Below, one piece after another: positions 1-9,232 of a stretch of DNA of 64,000 nt. The notes under the pieces were generated by a model. The model had not been told where the DNA came from. It made no database searches and saw only the letters and a program-made list of their open reading frames with translations. A program made the position numbers and the translations under genes. This DNA comes from Pollutimonas bauzanensis (GTDB lineage Bacteria; Pseudomonadota; Gammaproteobacteria; Burkholderiales; Burkholderiaceae_B), in contig NZ_FQXE01000019.1 in the NCBI RefSeq assembly GCF_900129885.1, positions 1-64,000 of the forward strand. Direction: 5' to 3'. Positions within the stretch are counted from its first letter, which is position 1; each line of letters opens with the position of its first letter.

Positions 1-78
1 GCTGTTCTTTGCATGGCTGCTGTTCTTTGCGTGGTCGCTGTTCTTTGCATGGCTGCTGTTCTTTGCGTGGTCGCTGTT
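1..78. repeat. 18-bp tandem repeat, two alternating variants
   Basis: Four complete 18-bp units (1-18, 19-36, 37-54, 55-72) and a partial fifth unit follow each other without gaps. Units 1 and 3 are identical and units 2 and 4 are identical, so the higher-order period is 36 bp. Variants differ at two or three positions near the 3' end of the unit (gcatggct against gcgtggtc). The period is a multiple of three, so it could be the end of a repetitive coding region outside the window, but nothing supports translation. Confidence 0.85.
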
Positions 79-94
79 TTTAACACGCCGCTGT

Positions 95-240
95 CGCGGT
101 GGTGGAAGGTAGCGGTCCGCGTTGCCTGGTCCGCCGCCCAGCGCGGCGGACCCCGCCTCGCCTCGCTCGTCCGCGCCTGCGCGCTTCCTTCGCGGCCGGC
201 TTGCTCGGCCCCGGACGGACCGCTACCTTCCACCACCGCG
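95..240. repeat. Perfect 25-bp inverted repeat, 96-bp spacer
   Basis: Positions 95-119 and 216-240 are exact reverse complements over 25 bases. The 96 bases between them are GC-rich and include further short self-complementary pieces. This could form a long hairpin in RNA or mark the ends of a small non-autonomous element. No flanking target duplication was identified. Confidence 0.85.
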
Positions 241-325
241 CCAACGACTGCATCCCAGGTTTTGTATCTCTGCTGGGGCGGGTCGGGTGCTTGGCATTCT
301 TGCTAAGATTTTCGCTAGAAAGAAA

Positions 326-951
326 GAGCTTGCACGCTCGCCCCGCGCGGGCCGCCAGCCGGCCCGCTTGGGCATAGGGGCTGATACGGCCTACGGTGCT
401 GTCTAGTCTACGGTGTCATATGCGACGACATCAAACCCATCAATCTGGCAATTGGAATCGATAACAGTCACCCGACCTGCCTGCCCGGATGCCGAGCTCG
501 ATACCGGCGGCCGTCCAATAAACCCAATATCCAGGCGCCGTGGGCGGGAGGGGGTTGGGCGAAAGTTTGAGCAAGCCGCGCAGGCGGCCTGTTTCGTTCG
601 GGGAGGCAAGCCCGCGCTTGTTTGAGAGCTTGCACGCTCGCCCCGCGCAGGCCGCCAGCCGGCCCGCTTGGGCATCGAGGCTGGTTCGGCCTACGGTGCT
701 GTAGTCTACGGTGTCGTATGCGACGACATCAAACCCATCAACCTGGCAATCGACAACGGCCGCCCGACCTGCCAGCCCGAATGCCGAGCTCGATACCGGC
801 GCCCGTCCAATAACCCGATTGCCAAGCCCGATACCGGCGCCCGTCCAATAAACCCAATATCCAGGCGCCGTGGGCGGGTGTGGGTTGGGCGAAAGTTTGA
901 GCAAGCCGCGCAGGCGGCCTGTTTCCGGGAGGCAAGCCCGCGCTTGTCTGA
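326..951. repeat. About 300-bp direct tandem repeat, two copies
   Basis: Copy 1 spans about 326-625 and copy 2 about 626-951; both start with gagcttgcacgctcg exactly 300 bp apart. The copies are highly similar throughout. Copy 2 is longer mainly because it carries an internal duplication: the segment starting near 791 is repeated starting near 829, 38 bp later. No conserved reading frame is maintained between the copies, which suggests non-coding DNA. Confidence 0.85.
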
Positions 952-1090
952 GCGAGACGCTTACGGACAGCCGGGGGCTGTCCGTTTCGCGAGTTCGCGG
1001 GCGCCCGGAAACAGGTTGACTGCGCGGGCAGTCACGGGCGAAGCCCGGGACCGCAGCGATATTGAGCCCAACCCACACCCGCCCACGGCG
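866..1090. repeat. Perfect 25-bp inverted repeat linking the 300-bp and 38-bp arrays
   Basis: Positions 866-890 and 1066-1090 are exact reverse complements (25 bp). Weaker complementarity continues inward, pairing sequence near 890-925 with sequence near 1008-1065. The left arm lies inside copy 2 of the 300-bp repeat. The right arm runs into the first 38-bp unit, so the two arrays share a core motif in opposite orientations. Confidence 0.8.
963..985. repeat. Hairpin, 10-bp perfect stem with 3-nt loop
   Basis: Bases 963-972 pair perfectly with 976-985 around a GGG loop. There is no T-run on either side, so it does not read as an intrinsic terminator. It sits near the middle of the larger inverted repeat 866-1090. 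Confidence 0.7.
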
Positions 1091-1245
1091 ACGGGTTTAG
1101 AACTAGAGACCCATACACCCCATGGCGCCGGGTTTAGAACAACATGATCCACACCCGCCCACGGCGACGGTTCAAGAACAACATGATCCACACCACCCAC
1201 GGCAACGGGTCAAGAACAACATAACCCGCACTAGCCCATAGCGCC
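1082..1245. repeat. 38-bp tandem repeat, four units and a partial
   Basis: Units at 1082-1118, 1119-1157, 1158-1195 and 1196-1233 (37-39 bp) begin with cccacggcgacgg or a close variant. Units 2-4 contain the core agaacaacat. A fifth partial unit covers 1234-1245. Units are degenerate relative to each other and there are no unique spacers, so this is a tandem array and not a CRISPR. The 38-bp period equals the internal duplication step seen at 791/829. Confidence 0.75.
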
Positions 1246-1400
1246 AGATCTCCGAAACGGTTTGGATACGAGGCATTTCTTTAGCTAGCTGCCGGCCAAA
1301 GAGCTGAAGAAACCACCAAATGAAGGGACCCCCGCACGCGCCTTGAGAACAACGGCATGCTCAAGAGGTGCAGCATGCTTGCCAAACCTACGACACACCG

Positions 1401-2672
1401 CTACGACACACCGCCCTTCTGGCCGTACATGTAATCGCGGCGCCAGGGGTAGGACAGGTCGGCGGGGTTGTCGAGCTCATCGTGGCGGCCGTTGGTCCGG
1501 GGCTGGGCCAGCACCTGGTGCAAAGCTATCCAGCCATGCTCGAAGCCCATGGCGCAGCCGGCCAGATACATGCGGTAGGCCCGCAAGGAACGTTCGCCCT
1601 GCTCGCCCTGCAGAATCTTGCGCGCCTCGGGCAGGCGCGCTTCCAGCGCATCGCTCCAGGCCCACAGCGTGCGGGCATAATGCGGGCGCAGGTTTTCGAT
1701 ATCGACGTCTTCCAGGCCGCCCTCGGTGAGCCGTTCCAGCACATGGCTGATGTGCGTGAGCTCGCCACCGGGAAATATGTATTTTTCGATGAACTCGCCC
1801 ATGCCGGCGCCCAGTTCCGCGTTGTCCACGCCGCCCGCCGTGATGCCGTGGTTCAGCACCAGGCCGCCGGGGCGCACGAGGCGGCGCAATTTCGAGAAAT
1901 AGGCTTCGAGCTGGGCGCGGCCGACATGCTCGAACATGCCCACCGAGGCGATTTTGTCGTAGGGCTGGGACTCATCGAGCTTGCGGTAATCAAGCAGTTC
2001 CATGCGCACCCGCCCGCCCAGGCCTTTTTCCTCGATGAGGCGGTTTACATAGGCGTGCTGGTTTTTCGAAAGGGTTATGCCGGTGGCGTCGACGCCGTAA
2101 TGCTCGGCGGCCCACAGCAGCAGGCCGCCCCATCCGGCGCCGACATCCAGGAAGCGCTCGCCCGCCGACAGCCGCAATTTACGGCAAATGTGGTCCAGCT
2201 TGGCTTCCTGAGCCTGCGCGATCGACATGTCCGGGCTGCTGAAATACGCGCATGAATATACGCGCAGCGGGTCCAGCCACAAGGCGTAGAAATCGTCGGA
2301 TAAATCGTAGTGGAACTGGATCTGGCGCGCATCGCGCTCGGGGGAATGGCGCCACACGGACAGCAGGCGCCGTATCAGTTCGGTCAGCCTGCCTATGCGG
2401 GCCGCTTCGATGGGAGAGCCCGGCAAAATGGATGCGGCCAGGTGCATCAGGTCCCGCATTGAGCCTTCGACGTCGAACTTGCCCTCGACGTAATCTTCCC
2501 CCAGCAAGCCCACCTGCCCGCCCACCAGGCTGGCCAGCGTCGAACGGTCTTTGATCATCAGGCAGACATCCGCATTGGGCGCCCCCAGCTTTTGCCCATC
2601 CGGCATGACCAAGCGCACCGGCACGGGCAGGGAAAGCAACTTATTTTCAACAACAGACAGAACCACGCTCAA
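1401..2672 (-). CDS. cfa: Cyclopropane-fatty-acyl-phospholipid synthase
   Basis: SAM-dependent methyltransferase of 423 residues that would add a methylene bridge to unsaturated acyl chains of membrane phospholipids at the cytoplasmic membrane face. Seen in the sequence: the family motif FHYDLSDDFYALWLD at residues 120-134, the conserved YSCAYF at 139-144, the SAM-binding LDVGAGWGG at about 175-183 and a C-terminal YMAGCA-like segment. Length fits the family (about 380-425). The start is a TTG preceded by GGGAG six bases upstream; the next candidate, a GTG two codons in, has no better site. It is transcribed divergently from the neighbouring efflux gene. Confidence 0.93.
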   Translation of the reverse strand: MSVVLSVVENKLLSLPVPVRLVMPDGQKLGAPNADVCLMIKDRSTLASLVGGQVGLLGEDYVEGKFDVEGSMRDLMHLAASILPGSPIEAARIGRLTELIRRLLSVWRHSPERDARQIQFHYDLSDDFYALWLDPLRVYSCAYFSSPDMSIAQAQEAKLDHICRKLRLSAGERFLDVGAGWGGLLLWAAEHYGVDATGITLSKNQHAYVNRLIEEKGLGGRVRMELLDYRKLDESQPYDKIASVGMFEHVGRAQLEAYFSKLRRLVRPGGLVLNHGITAGGVDNAELGAGMGEFIEKYIFPGGELTHISHVLERLTEGGLEDVDIENLRPHYARTLWAWSDALEARLPEARKILQGEQGERSLRAYRMYLAGCAMGFEHGWIALHQVLAQPRTNGRHDELDNPADLSYPWRRDYMYGQKGGVS

Positions 2673-2788
2673 GGCCGACTCCCTAGTTTGAAATTATCGT
2701 CAATGAAAATAGTGCCACATATCAGCCAAGAAGGAAATGCGCTTTAAGCACATGCTAAGATCAAAATTGATTCCCAACTTTTCGATAC

Positions 2789-3985
2789 ATGCCACCTGCT
2801 CCCAGTTCCCTTATCGTCATTCCCCGCTGGTTAATCTTGATGGGCCTGTTGACGGCGCTGGGGCCCCTCGCCATCGATATGTACCTGCCGGCGTTTCCGG
2901 CCATCGCCCAAGGCCTGGGGACGACGCCGGGGCACGTCGAGCGCACGCTGGCCAGTTATTTGTTCGGCCTGGCCATGGCGCAGCTGTTCTACGGTCCCTT
3001 CGCCGACCGCTACGGCCGCAAGAAGCCGCTGATAGCCGGCGTCTTCATCTTCATCGTGGCATCGATGGGCTGCGCCTTTACGGGCGACATCGAACACCTG
3101 ACCTGGTGGCGCATCGCCCAGGCTTTCGGCGGCGCCGCCGGCATCGTCATACCGCGGGCCGTCATCCGCGACAATTTCGATACCCGCGATGCGTCCAAGG
3201 CGCTATCCATCCTGATGCTGGTCATGGGCGTGACCCCCATACTCGCGCCCATACTGGGCGGGCAGGTGCTGGCCTTCGGCAACTGGCGCGGGATTTTCGT
3301 CATCATGGCGGCCTGCGGCGCGGCGCTGCTGGCCGGCGTCGTGCTGACCATGAAGGAAACGCTGCATCCCGAGCGCGTCATTCCGCTGGGCCTGGACATC
3401 ATCGGCCGCAACTACCTGGCCCTGCTGCGCCACAAGCGATTCATGTGCTATACGCTGGCCGGCGGCTTCGGCTCGGCGGGCATGTTCGCCTATATCGCCG
3501 GGTCGCCGCGCGTGTTCATTGAAGTGTTTGATGTCGACCCGCAGCACTTCGGCCTGTTGTTCGCCGTCAATGCCGCCGCGCTCATCGTGGCCGCCCAGGT
3601 CAGCGCCCGGCTGCTGAACCGGCACACGCCGCAGGCCCTGCTGAAAAAAGCCCAGATATCGCTGGTCACGATGACGCTGGCGGCATTGGCGCTGACGCTT
3701 GCGGGCGCAATTACGCTACTATTGCTGATGCTGTGCCTGGCCGGCTTCATGGCCAGCCAGGGCTTCGTCAACCCCAACGCGGCGGCGCTGGCCCTGTCCG
3801 AGCAAGGCAAACGCCTGGGCGTGGCCTCGGCCCTCATGGGGACCTTGCAAATGCTGTGCGGCGCGAGCGCAGGCCTGGCGATCAGCATCTGGCAAACGTC
3901 CTCGGCCTTGCCGCTTACAAGCATGCTGGCCGCCTGCGCCTGCCTGTCGTGGCTGTTCGGTCGCCTTGCGTTGAAAGCCACTTGA
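2789..3985 (+). CDS. MFS drug efflux transporter, Bcr/CflA family
   Basis: Inner-membrane proton antiporter of 398 residues with about 12 predicted hydrophobic helices. Helices 2-3 are joined by the MFS motif GPFADRYGRKKPL (residues about 70-82), and the N-terminal GLLTALGPLAIDMYLPAFP is typical of Bcr/CflA (DHA1) drug exporters. Substrate cannot be told from sequence; family members export bicyclomycin, chloramphenicol and others. The stop codon lies inside the putative rpmB promoter, so the gene is closely packed against rpmB but is probably transcribed separately. Confidence 0.85.
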   Translation: MPPAPSSLIVIPRWLILMGLLTALGPLAIDMYLPAFPAIAQGLGTTPGHVERTLASYLFGLAMAQLFYGPFADRYGRKKPLIAGVFIFIVASMGCAFTGDIEHLTWWRIAQAFGGAAGIVIPRAVIRDNFDTRDASKALSILMLVMGVTPILAPILGGQVLAFGNWRGIFVIMAACGAALLAGVVLTMKETLHPERVIPLGLDIIGRNYLALLRHKRFMCYTLAGGFGSAGMFAYIAGSPRVFIEVFDVDPQHFGLLFAVNAAALIVAAQVSARLLNRHTPQALLKKAQISLVTMTLAALALTLAGAITLLLLMLCLAGFMASQGFVNPNAAALALSEQGKRLGVASALMGTLQMLCGASAGLAISIWQTSSALPLTSMLAACACLSWLFGRLALKAT

Positions 3986-4011
3986 TCTAAGTGCCGGTTT
4001 CGTATTAGAAT
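3982..4011 (+). promoter_or_regulatory. Putative sigma-70 promoter of rpmB-rpmG
   Basis: TTGATC (3982-3987) and TAGAAT (4006-4011) are separated by 18 bases, about 90 bp before the rpmB start. The -35 element overlaps the end of the preceding transporter gene. Each hexamer has one or two mismatches to consensus. Confidence 0.4.
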
Positions 4012-4099
4012 ATCAGGCTTTACAGATACACGGTCGTTGTCTTTTACCGCTTTTTTATGTTGCGGGGCCGAATCAAGCAAATTATCAAGGGGTATTACC

Positions 4100-4336
4100 A
4101 TGGCACGCGTATGCCAAGTTACCGGCAAAGGCCCGATGGTGGGCAACAATGTTTCGCACGCGAACAATAAAACCAAGCGTCGCTTTCTACCTAACTTGCA
4201 ATCGCGCCGTTTCTGGGTCGAGAGCGAAAACCGCTGGGTCCGCCTGCGTATTTCGGCCCACGCACTGCGCACGATCGACAAGAACGGCATCGATTCCGTG
4301 CTGGCCGATTTGCGTGCCCGCGGCGTGCGCGCTTAA
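4100..4336 (+). CDS. rpmB: 50S ribosomal protein L28
   Basis: Structural protein of the large ribosomal subunit, 78 residues, the usual length. It starts [12 protein letters not shown] and contains [14 protein letters not shown] and [15 protein letters not shown], all diagnostic of L28. The ATG at 4100 has an AAGGGG ribosome-binding site just upstream; the in-frame longer start at 4037 would add a tail absent from the family. It is followed 31 bp later by rpmG, the standard bacterial pair, in a short operon closed by a terminator at 4623. Confidence 0.98.
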   Translation: MARVCQVTGKGPMVGNNVSHANNKTKRRFLPNLQSRRFWVESENRWVRLRISAHALRTIDKNGIDSVLADLRARGVRA

Positions 4337-4367
4337 GCCGCTCGCGATCTAACTTAAGGAGCTCAAC

Positions 4368-4535
4368 ATGGCAAAAGGTATACGCGAGAAGATCAAACTC
4401 GAATCCACCGCCGGCACCGGTCATTTCTACACGACCACCAAGAACAAACGCAACATGCCCGAGAAAATGCTGATCAAGAAATTCGATCCCGTTGCTCGCA
4501 AGCATGTCGACTACAAGGAAATGAAGCTCAAATAA
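4368..4535 (+). CDS. rpmG: 50S ribosomal protein L33
   Basis: Ribosomal large-subunit protein of 55 residues starting [13 protein letters not shown] and containing [11 protein letters not shown], the L33 signature. It lacks the CXXC zinc pairs seen in some L33 paralogues, so it is the zinc-independent (C-minus) form. AAGGAG lies six bases before the ATG. It is the second gene of the rpmB-rpmG operon. Confidence 0.97.
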   Translation: MAKGIREKIKLESTAGTGHFYTTTKNKRNMPEKMLIKKFDPVARKHVDYKEMKLK

Positions 4536-4622
4536 AGCTGCGCCGGGGCGCGCACCTTGCGCCCGAACCGGCCAGGCCCGGCCGGACTCCCTGGCAAGCG
4601 CTGATTTATTTGGCTCCTTGTG

Positions 4623-4648
4623 AAAACCCCGCTACGGCGGGGTTTTTT
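4623..4648 (+). terminator. Intrinsic terminator after rpmG
   Basis: The 10-bp stem aaaaccccgc (4623-4632) pairs with gcggggtttt (4637-4646) around TACG and is followed by a T-run. It lies 87 bp after the rpmG stop and about 105 bp before leuS, separating the two units. Confidence 0.9.
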
Positions 4649-4754
4649 CGTTTTGTTTTGTTTTGCCGCCGGGCCGCCACAAGGCAAAAAATCTCTTCGC
4701 GCCAGGCATCCTATAATGTACGGTTTGCGCAACCAATAACAAATACCGGATCTC

Positions 4755-7409
4755 ATGCAGGAACGCTATAACCCCAACGCTGTCGAAAAAGCCTCCCATC
4801 AAAACTGGCAAGAGCGCGACGCGTATCGCGTCAGCGAAAACGCCGTGGCGGCCGACGGCACGCCCAAGCCCAAGTTCTATGCCTGCTCGATGCTGCCCTA
4901 TCCCAGCGGCAAGCTGCATATGGGCCATGTGCGCAACTACACCATCAACGACATGATGACGCGCCAGTTGCGCATGCGCGGCTTCAACGTGCTGATGCCG
5001 ATGGGCTGGGACGCGTTCGGCATGCCCGCCGAAAACGCCGCCATCAAGTCGCGCGTGCCGCCCGCCAAGTGGACGTACGACAACATCGCCTACATGAAAA
5101 AACAGATGCAGGCGATGGGGCTGGCGGTGGACTGGTCGCGCGAAATGTGCGCCTGCGATCCCAAATACTATAAGTGGAACCAGTGGCTTTTCCTGAAGAT
5201 GCTGGAAAAAGGCATTGCCTACCGCAAGACCCAGGTCGTCAACTGGGATCCGGTGGACCAGACCGTGCTGGCCAATGAGCAAGTCATCGATGGCCGCGGC
5301 TGGCGCTCTGGCGCGCCGGTCGAAAAGCGCGAAATCCCCGGCTATTACCTGCGCATCACGGACTACGCCGAAGAATTGCTCGACAAGGTCAAGAACGGCC
5401 TGCCCGGCTGGCCCGAGCGCGTGCGCCTGATGCAGGAAAACTGGATAGGCAAGAGCGAGGGCGTGCGCTTTGCCTTCACGCACGACATCAAGGACCGGAC
5501 GGGCGCGCTGATACAAGACGGCCGCCTGTATGTCTTCACGACGCGCGCCGACACCATCATGGGCGTCACGTTCTGCGCCGTGGCCCCCGAGCATCCGCTG
5601 GCCACGCATGCGGCGCAGGCCAATCCGGCGCTGGCGGCCTTCATCGAATCCTGCAAGCAAGGCGGGACCACCGAGGCCGAAATGGCCACGCGCGACAAAG
5701 AAGGCGTGCCCACCGGCCTGGCGGTCATCCATCCGCTTACCGGCGCATCCATCGAGGTCTGGGTCGGCAACTATGTGCTCATGACCTACGGCGACGGCGC
5801 CGTCATGGGCGTGCCGGCCCATGACGAGCGCGATTTCGCCTTTGCCAGGAAGTATTCGCTTCCCATCCGCGACGTCATTGCCGCCGACGGCAAAACCTTC
5901 TCGACCGAACAGTGGCAGGACTGGTACGGCGACAAGCAGCAAGGCCGTACAGTCAATTCGGGCAAGTACGATGGCCTGGCTCCGGCAGCCGCCGTCGACG
6001 CCGTCGCCGCCGACCTGATCGCAAAAGGCCTGGGCGAGAAGAAAATCACCTGGCGCCTGCGCGACTGGGGCATATCGCGCCAGCGGTATTGGGGCACGCC
6101 CATTCCCATCATCCACTGTCCGGATTGCGGCCCCGTGCCGGTGCCCGAAAAAGACCTGCCCGTCATACTGCCCGACGACCTGATCCCGGACGGCAGCGGC
6201 AACCCGCTGGCCAAGCATGAAGGGTTCCTGTCCTGCCATTGCCCCAAATGCGGCGTCCCGGCGCGGCGCGAAACCGACACCATGGACACCTTCGTGGACT
6301 CGTCCTGGTACTTCATGCGCTATACCTCGCCCGGCAATGACGACGCCATGGTCGACGCCCGCAACGACTACTGGATGCCCATGGACCAGTACATCGGCGG
6401 CATCGAGCACGCCGTGCTGCACCTGCTGTATGCGCGCTTCTGGACGCGCGTCATGCGCGACCTGGGCCTGGTCAAGTTCGACGAGCCTTTCACCCGCCTG
6501 CTGTGCCAGGGCATGGTGCTCAATCATATTTATTCGCGCAAGACCGAACAGGGCGCGGTCGAATACTTCTGGCCCGAAGAAGTGGAAAACATCCACGACG
6601 CCAAGGGCGTCATCATCGGCGCCAGGCGCATTTCGGACGGCGCGCCGGTGCAATACGGCGGCATAGGCACCATGTCCAAATCCAAGAACAATGGCGTCGA
6701 CCCGCAGTCGCTGATCGACACCATGGGGGCCGACACCGCGCGCCTGTTCGTCATGTTCGCGAGCCCGCCGGAACAGACCCTGGAATGGTCGGACTCGGGA
6801 GTCGACGGCGCCCACCGCTATTTGCGCCGCCTGTGGGCCTTCTGCCACGGCCATCGCGCCGCCATACAAACCGCGCACGACGGCGGCGGCTGGGCGGGCG
6901 CCGACGAGGCCTCCAAGGCCCTGCGCCGGGAAATCCATGGCTTGCTGAAACAGGCCGATTACGACTACCAGCGCATCCAGTACAACACCGTGGTGTCGAC
7001 CTGCATGAAAATGCTCAACACCCTGGAATCGGCGGCGCTTCCCGATAGCGCGATCGCGCATCGCGCGCTGGCTGAAACCACGTCCATACTGTTGCGCGTC
7101 CTGTATCCGGTAGTGCCGCACATCACCTGGCAGTTATGGCGGGACCTGGGCTTCGAGGGCTCCGGCGGCGATTTGCTGGACGCCTCCTGGCCCGCAGTGG
7201 ACGAAACCGCATTGATCGCCGACGAGATCGAACTCGTGCTGCAGATCAACGGCAAGCTGCGCGGCGCGCTCAGGGTGGCGCATGGCGCGGCCAAGGACCA
7301 GATCGAGCAAATTGCGCTGGCGCACGATGCCACCGGCAAGTTCCTGGAAGGCCGTCCGCCGAAACGGGTTATTGTCGTACCCGGTAAACTCGTCAATATT
7401 GTCGGATAA
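4755..7409 (+). CDS. leuS: Leucyl-tRNA synthetase
   Basis: Class I aminoacyl-tRNA synthetase charging tRNA-Leu in the cytoplasm; 884 residues, normal for the bacterial enzyme. Seen: the HIGH-type motif HMGH at residues 55-58 within [14 protein letters not shown], the editing-domain sequence [12 protein letters not shown] near 262-273, the [14 protein letters not shown] block, and the KMSKS-type motif TMSKSK at about 639-644. The anticodon-binding domain occupies the C-terminal 200 residues. It leads the leuS-lptE-holA set, with only 8 bases before lptE. Confidence 0.98.
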   Translation: MQERYNPNAVEKASHQNWQERDAYRVSENAVAADGTPKPKFYACSMLPYPSGKLHMGHVRNYTINDMMTRQLRMRGFNVLMPMGWDAFGMPAENAAIKSRVPPAKWTYDNIAYMKKQMQAMGLAVDWSREMCACDPKYYKWNQWLFLKMLEKGIAYRKTQVVNWDPVDQTVLANEQVIDGRGWRSGAPVEKREIPGYYLRITDYAEELLDKVKNGLPGWPERVRLMQENWIGKSEGVRFAFTHDIKDRTGALIQDGRLYVFTTRADTIMGVTFCAVAPEHPLATHAAQANPALAAFIESCKQGGTTEAEMATRDKEGVPTGLAVIHPLTGASIEVWVGNYVLMTYGDGAVMGVPAHDERDFAFARKYSLPIRDVIAADGKTFSTEQWQDWYGDKQQGRTVNSGKYDGLAPAAAVDAVAADLIAKGLGEKKITWRLRDWGISRQRYWGTPIPIIHCPDCGPVPVPEKDLPVILPDDLIPDGSGNPLAKHEGFLSCHCPKCGVPARRETDTMDTFVDSSWYFMRYTSPGNDDAMVDARNDYWMPMDQYIGGIEHAVLHLLYARFWTRVMRDLGLVKFDEPFTRLLCQGMVLNHIYSRKTEQGAVEYFWPEEVENIHDAKGVIIGARRISDGAPVQYGGIGTMSKSKNNGVDPQSLIDTMGADTARLFVMFASPPEQTLEWSDSGVDGAHRYLRRLWAFCHGHRAAIQTAHDGGGWAGADEASKALRREIHGLLKQADYDYQRIQYNTVVSTCMKMLNTLESAALPDSAIAHRALAETTSILLRVLYPVVPHITWQLWRDLGFEGSGGDLLDASWPAVDETALIADEIELVLQINGKLRGALRVAHGAAKDQIEQIALAHDATGKFLEGRPPKRVIVVPGKLVNIVG

Positions 7410-7417
7410 AATCAGGC

Positions 7418-8092
7418 ATGCACAGCCCCAAGCCCAAGCTCCCGCGCTCCACCTCGTTTACGCAACAGCGCCTGCGCGGGCTCGCCTGCGTGGCGCTTTG
7501 CCTGCTTCTGGCGGCTTGCGGCTTCAGGCTCAAGGGCGTATCGCCTTTGCCTTTCACCACGATATACACCAATATTCCCGACAACTCCGCCTTCGGGGCG
7601 AATATGCGCCGTGCCATCGTGGCCAGCTCGCCCCGCACGCGCTTCGTGTCCGAGCCGGCCGATGCCCAGGCCAGGCTGACCCAGCTGAGCAACAATCAGT
7701 CCCTGCGCGAACTCTCCATCGATGCCCAGGGCCGGGTCGAAGAATATGAACTGAACCTGGAATTCGTGTTCCAGCTGACCGACGCCCGGGGGCATCTGGT
7801 ATTGCCGCCGACCACCCTGCGCGCCACGCGGGAAATTCCCTACGACGACACCATAGTCCAGGCCAAGCAAGGCGAAATCGGCACCATCTTCCAGGAAATG
7901 CAGCAATCCATGGTCGACCGGGTGGTCCGGCGCCTGGCCTCCCCCGATGTCGCCGAGGCATTCGCCGACGCGGAATCCCTGCCCGTGGACGAGAGTCCGG
8001 CCGGCGCCGCGCCCACGCCCCCTTCCCAGCCCATGCCGGGCGCCCCCCCCTGGGGCGGCCCGCGCATCGATTCGGGCGCCGGCGGGCCCTAG
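7418..8092 (+). CDS. lptE: LPS-assembly lipoprotein LptE
   Basis: Outer-membrane lipoprotein that plugs the LptD barrel and takes part in the last step of lipopolysaccharide export. The 224-residue protein has a signal peptide ending in LLLAAC with the lipidated Cys at 34, followed by GFRLKG, the usual LptE N-terminus. The central region (KGVSPLPF to DTIVQAKQGE) matches the family. The last 40 residues are a Pro/Gly/Ala-rich tail not needed for the fold. The position between leuS and holA is the conserved proteobacterial location and supports the call. Confidence 0.9.
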   Translation: MHSPKPKLPRSTSFTQQRLRGLACVALCLLLAACGFRLKGVSPLPFTTIYTNIPDNSAFGANMRRAIVASSPRTRFVSEPADAQARLTQLSNNQSLRELSIDAQGRVEEYELNLEFVFQLTDARGHLVLPPTTLRATREIPYDDTIVQAKQGEIGTIFQEMQQSMVDRVVRRLASPDVAEAFADAESLPVDESPAGAAPTPPSQPMPGAPPWGGPRIDSGAGGP

Positions 8093-8096
8093 CGCC

Positions 8097-9161
8097 ATGG
8101 GACGCCGCCAGGATGCCGACAGTCTTTTACATCAGCTGAAAAAGACCGCGCCGCCGCAGCTCGACAGCCTGTATATCGTATCGGGCGACGAGCCGCTGCT
8201 GGTCATCGAAACCATAGACGCGCTGCGCGCCGGCGCCTTGCGGGCCGGATACGGCGAGCGCATCAGCCTGATCATGGACGCGCGCAGCGACTGGTCGGCC
8301 GTCATCGGCGCCACGCAGAACGTATCCCTGTTCGGCGACCGCCGGCTGGTGGATGTGGCCATCCCCACGGGCAAGCCCGGCAAGACCGGCGGCGAGGCGC
8401 TGCTCAAGCTGTCCGCCATGGTGGAAAGCGGGGCGCTGGCCGACACCCTGGTGCTGGTCAACCTGCCCCGCCTGGACAAGGCCACGCGCAGCGCCAAATG
8501 GGCGCTCGGGCTGGCGCAGGCGGGCACTTGGGTGGAAATCGGCAATATCGGCCGGGCCGAATTGCCCCGCTGGATAGGCCAGCGCCTGGCGCGGCAGGAA
8601 CAGCAACTGGATTCCGCCACGCTGGAATGGATGGCCGACAAAGTCGAAGGCAATCTGCTGGCCGCCTTCCAGGAGGTGCAGAAGCTGGGCCTGCTGTATC
8701 CCGCGGGCGCGATCAGCGCGACCGATGTGGAGCGCGCCGTCCTGAATGTCGCGCGCTACGATGTATTCGGCCTGCGCGATGCCATGCTGGCCGGCCAGCC
8801 CGCCAAGGCGCTGACCGTGCTGGCCGGCTTGCGCGCCGAGGGGGAGGCCCTGCCCCTGGTGCTTTGGGCGGTGGGCGAGGAAGTGCGCGTCCTGGCGCGG
8901 CTGGCCGCGGCCCAGTCCGGCGGGCAGGATTTGCAGGCCGAAATGCGCCGCCAGCGGGTCTTCGGCCCGCGCGAACATCTGCTGCGCCAGACCCTGAACC
9001 GCGTGCCCCCCCAAACCTGGCCGGCGGCCGTGCAGCATGCCCACGATATCGATAGACTGATCAAGGGGCTGAAAGTGCCCGGCCGCCTCAATGACCCGTG
9101 GGAAGAACTGGGGCGCCTGGCTTTGCGCATTGCCATCACCAGAAGCCCCTCCGCCCGCTAG
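8097..9161 (+). CDS. holA: DNA polymerase III subunit delta
   Basis: Delta subunit of the clamp loader, 354 residues; it opens the beta sliding clamp for loading at primed DNA. Seen: [20 protein letters not shown] at the N-terminus, the [13 protein letters not shown] region and the C-terminal collar domain with [11 protein letters not shown] and DIDRLIKGL. The ATG at 8097 lies 4 bases after lptE; the longer in-frame start at 7947 would overlap lptE by 50 codons and is rejected. It is transcribed with leuS and lptE. Confidence 0.93.
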   Translation: MGRRQDADSLLHQLKKTAPPQLDSLYIVSGDEPLLVIETIDALRAGALRAGYGERISLIMDARSDWSAVIGATQNVSLFGDRRLVDVAIPTGKPGKTGGEALLKLSAMVESGALADTLVLVNLPRLDKATRSAKWALGLAQAGTWVEIGNIGRAELPRWIGQRLARQEQQLDSATLEWMADKVEGNLLAAFQEVQKLGLLYPAGAISATDVERAVLNVARYDVFGLRDAMLAGQPAKALTVLAGLRAEGEALPLVLWAVGEEVRVLARLAAAQSGGQDLQAEMRRQRVFGPREHLLRQTLNRVPPQTWPAAVQHAHDIDRLIKGLKVPGRLNDPWEELGRLALRIAITRSPSAR

Positions 9162-9232
9162 CCTTGCGCCGGGCTCGCGGCGCAAGCCCCGAATGCTGGG
9201 ATAATCCCGATAAGCCTAACTGTACCTTTGCC

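Larger units (their letters stand above)
1..1400. other. Repeat-rich non-coding block, no supported gene
   Basis: Between the window edge and the stop codon of cfa no reading frame looks like a gene. The frames present are short, overlap each other on both strands, share no recognisable domain and run through tandem duplications. The stretch is filled by direct and inverted repeats, which are listed separately. About 150 bases at 1246-1400 hold nothing I can name. The left edge may be the tail of a longer repeat array outside the window. Confidence 0.6.

Noticed and set aside
440-1078. 212-codon frame and several shorter frames in the left repeat block
   Set aside because: They run through tandem duplications, overlap on both strands and the two repeat copies do not keep a common frame.
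1082-1245. Possible CRISPR array
   Set aside because: The 38-bp units are contiguous and degenerate with no unique spacers, and no cas genes are present.
4632-7121. 829-codon open frame antisense to leuS
   Set aside because: It mirrors the leuS codon pattern in a GC-rich genome, has no family motif and ends in the rpmG terminator.
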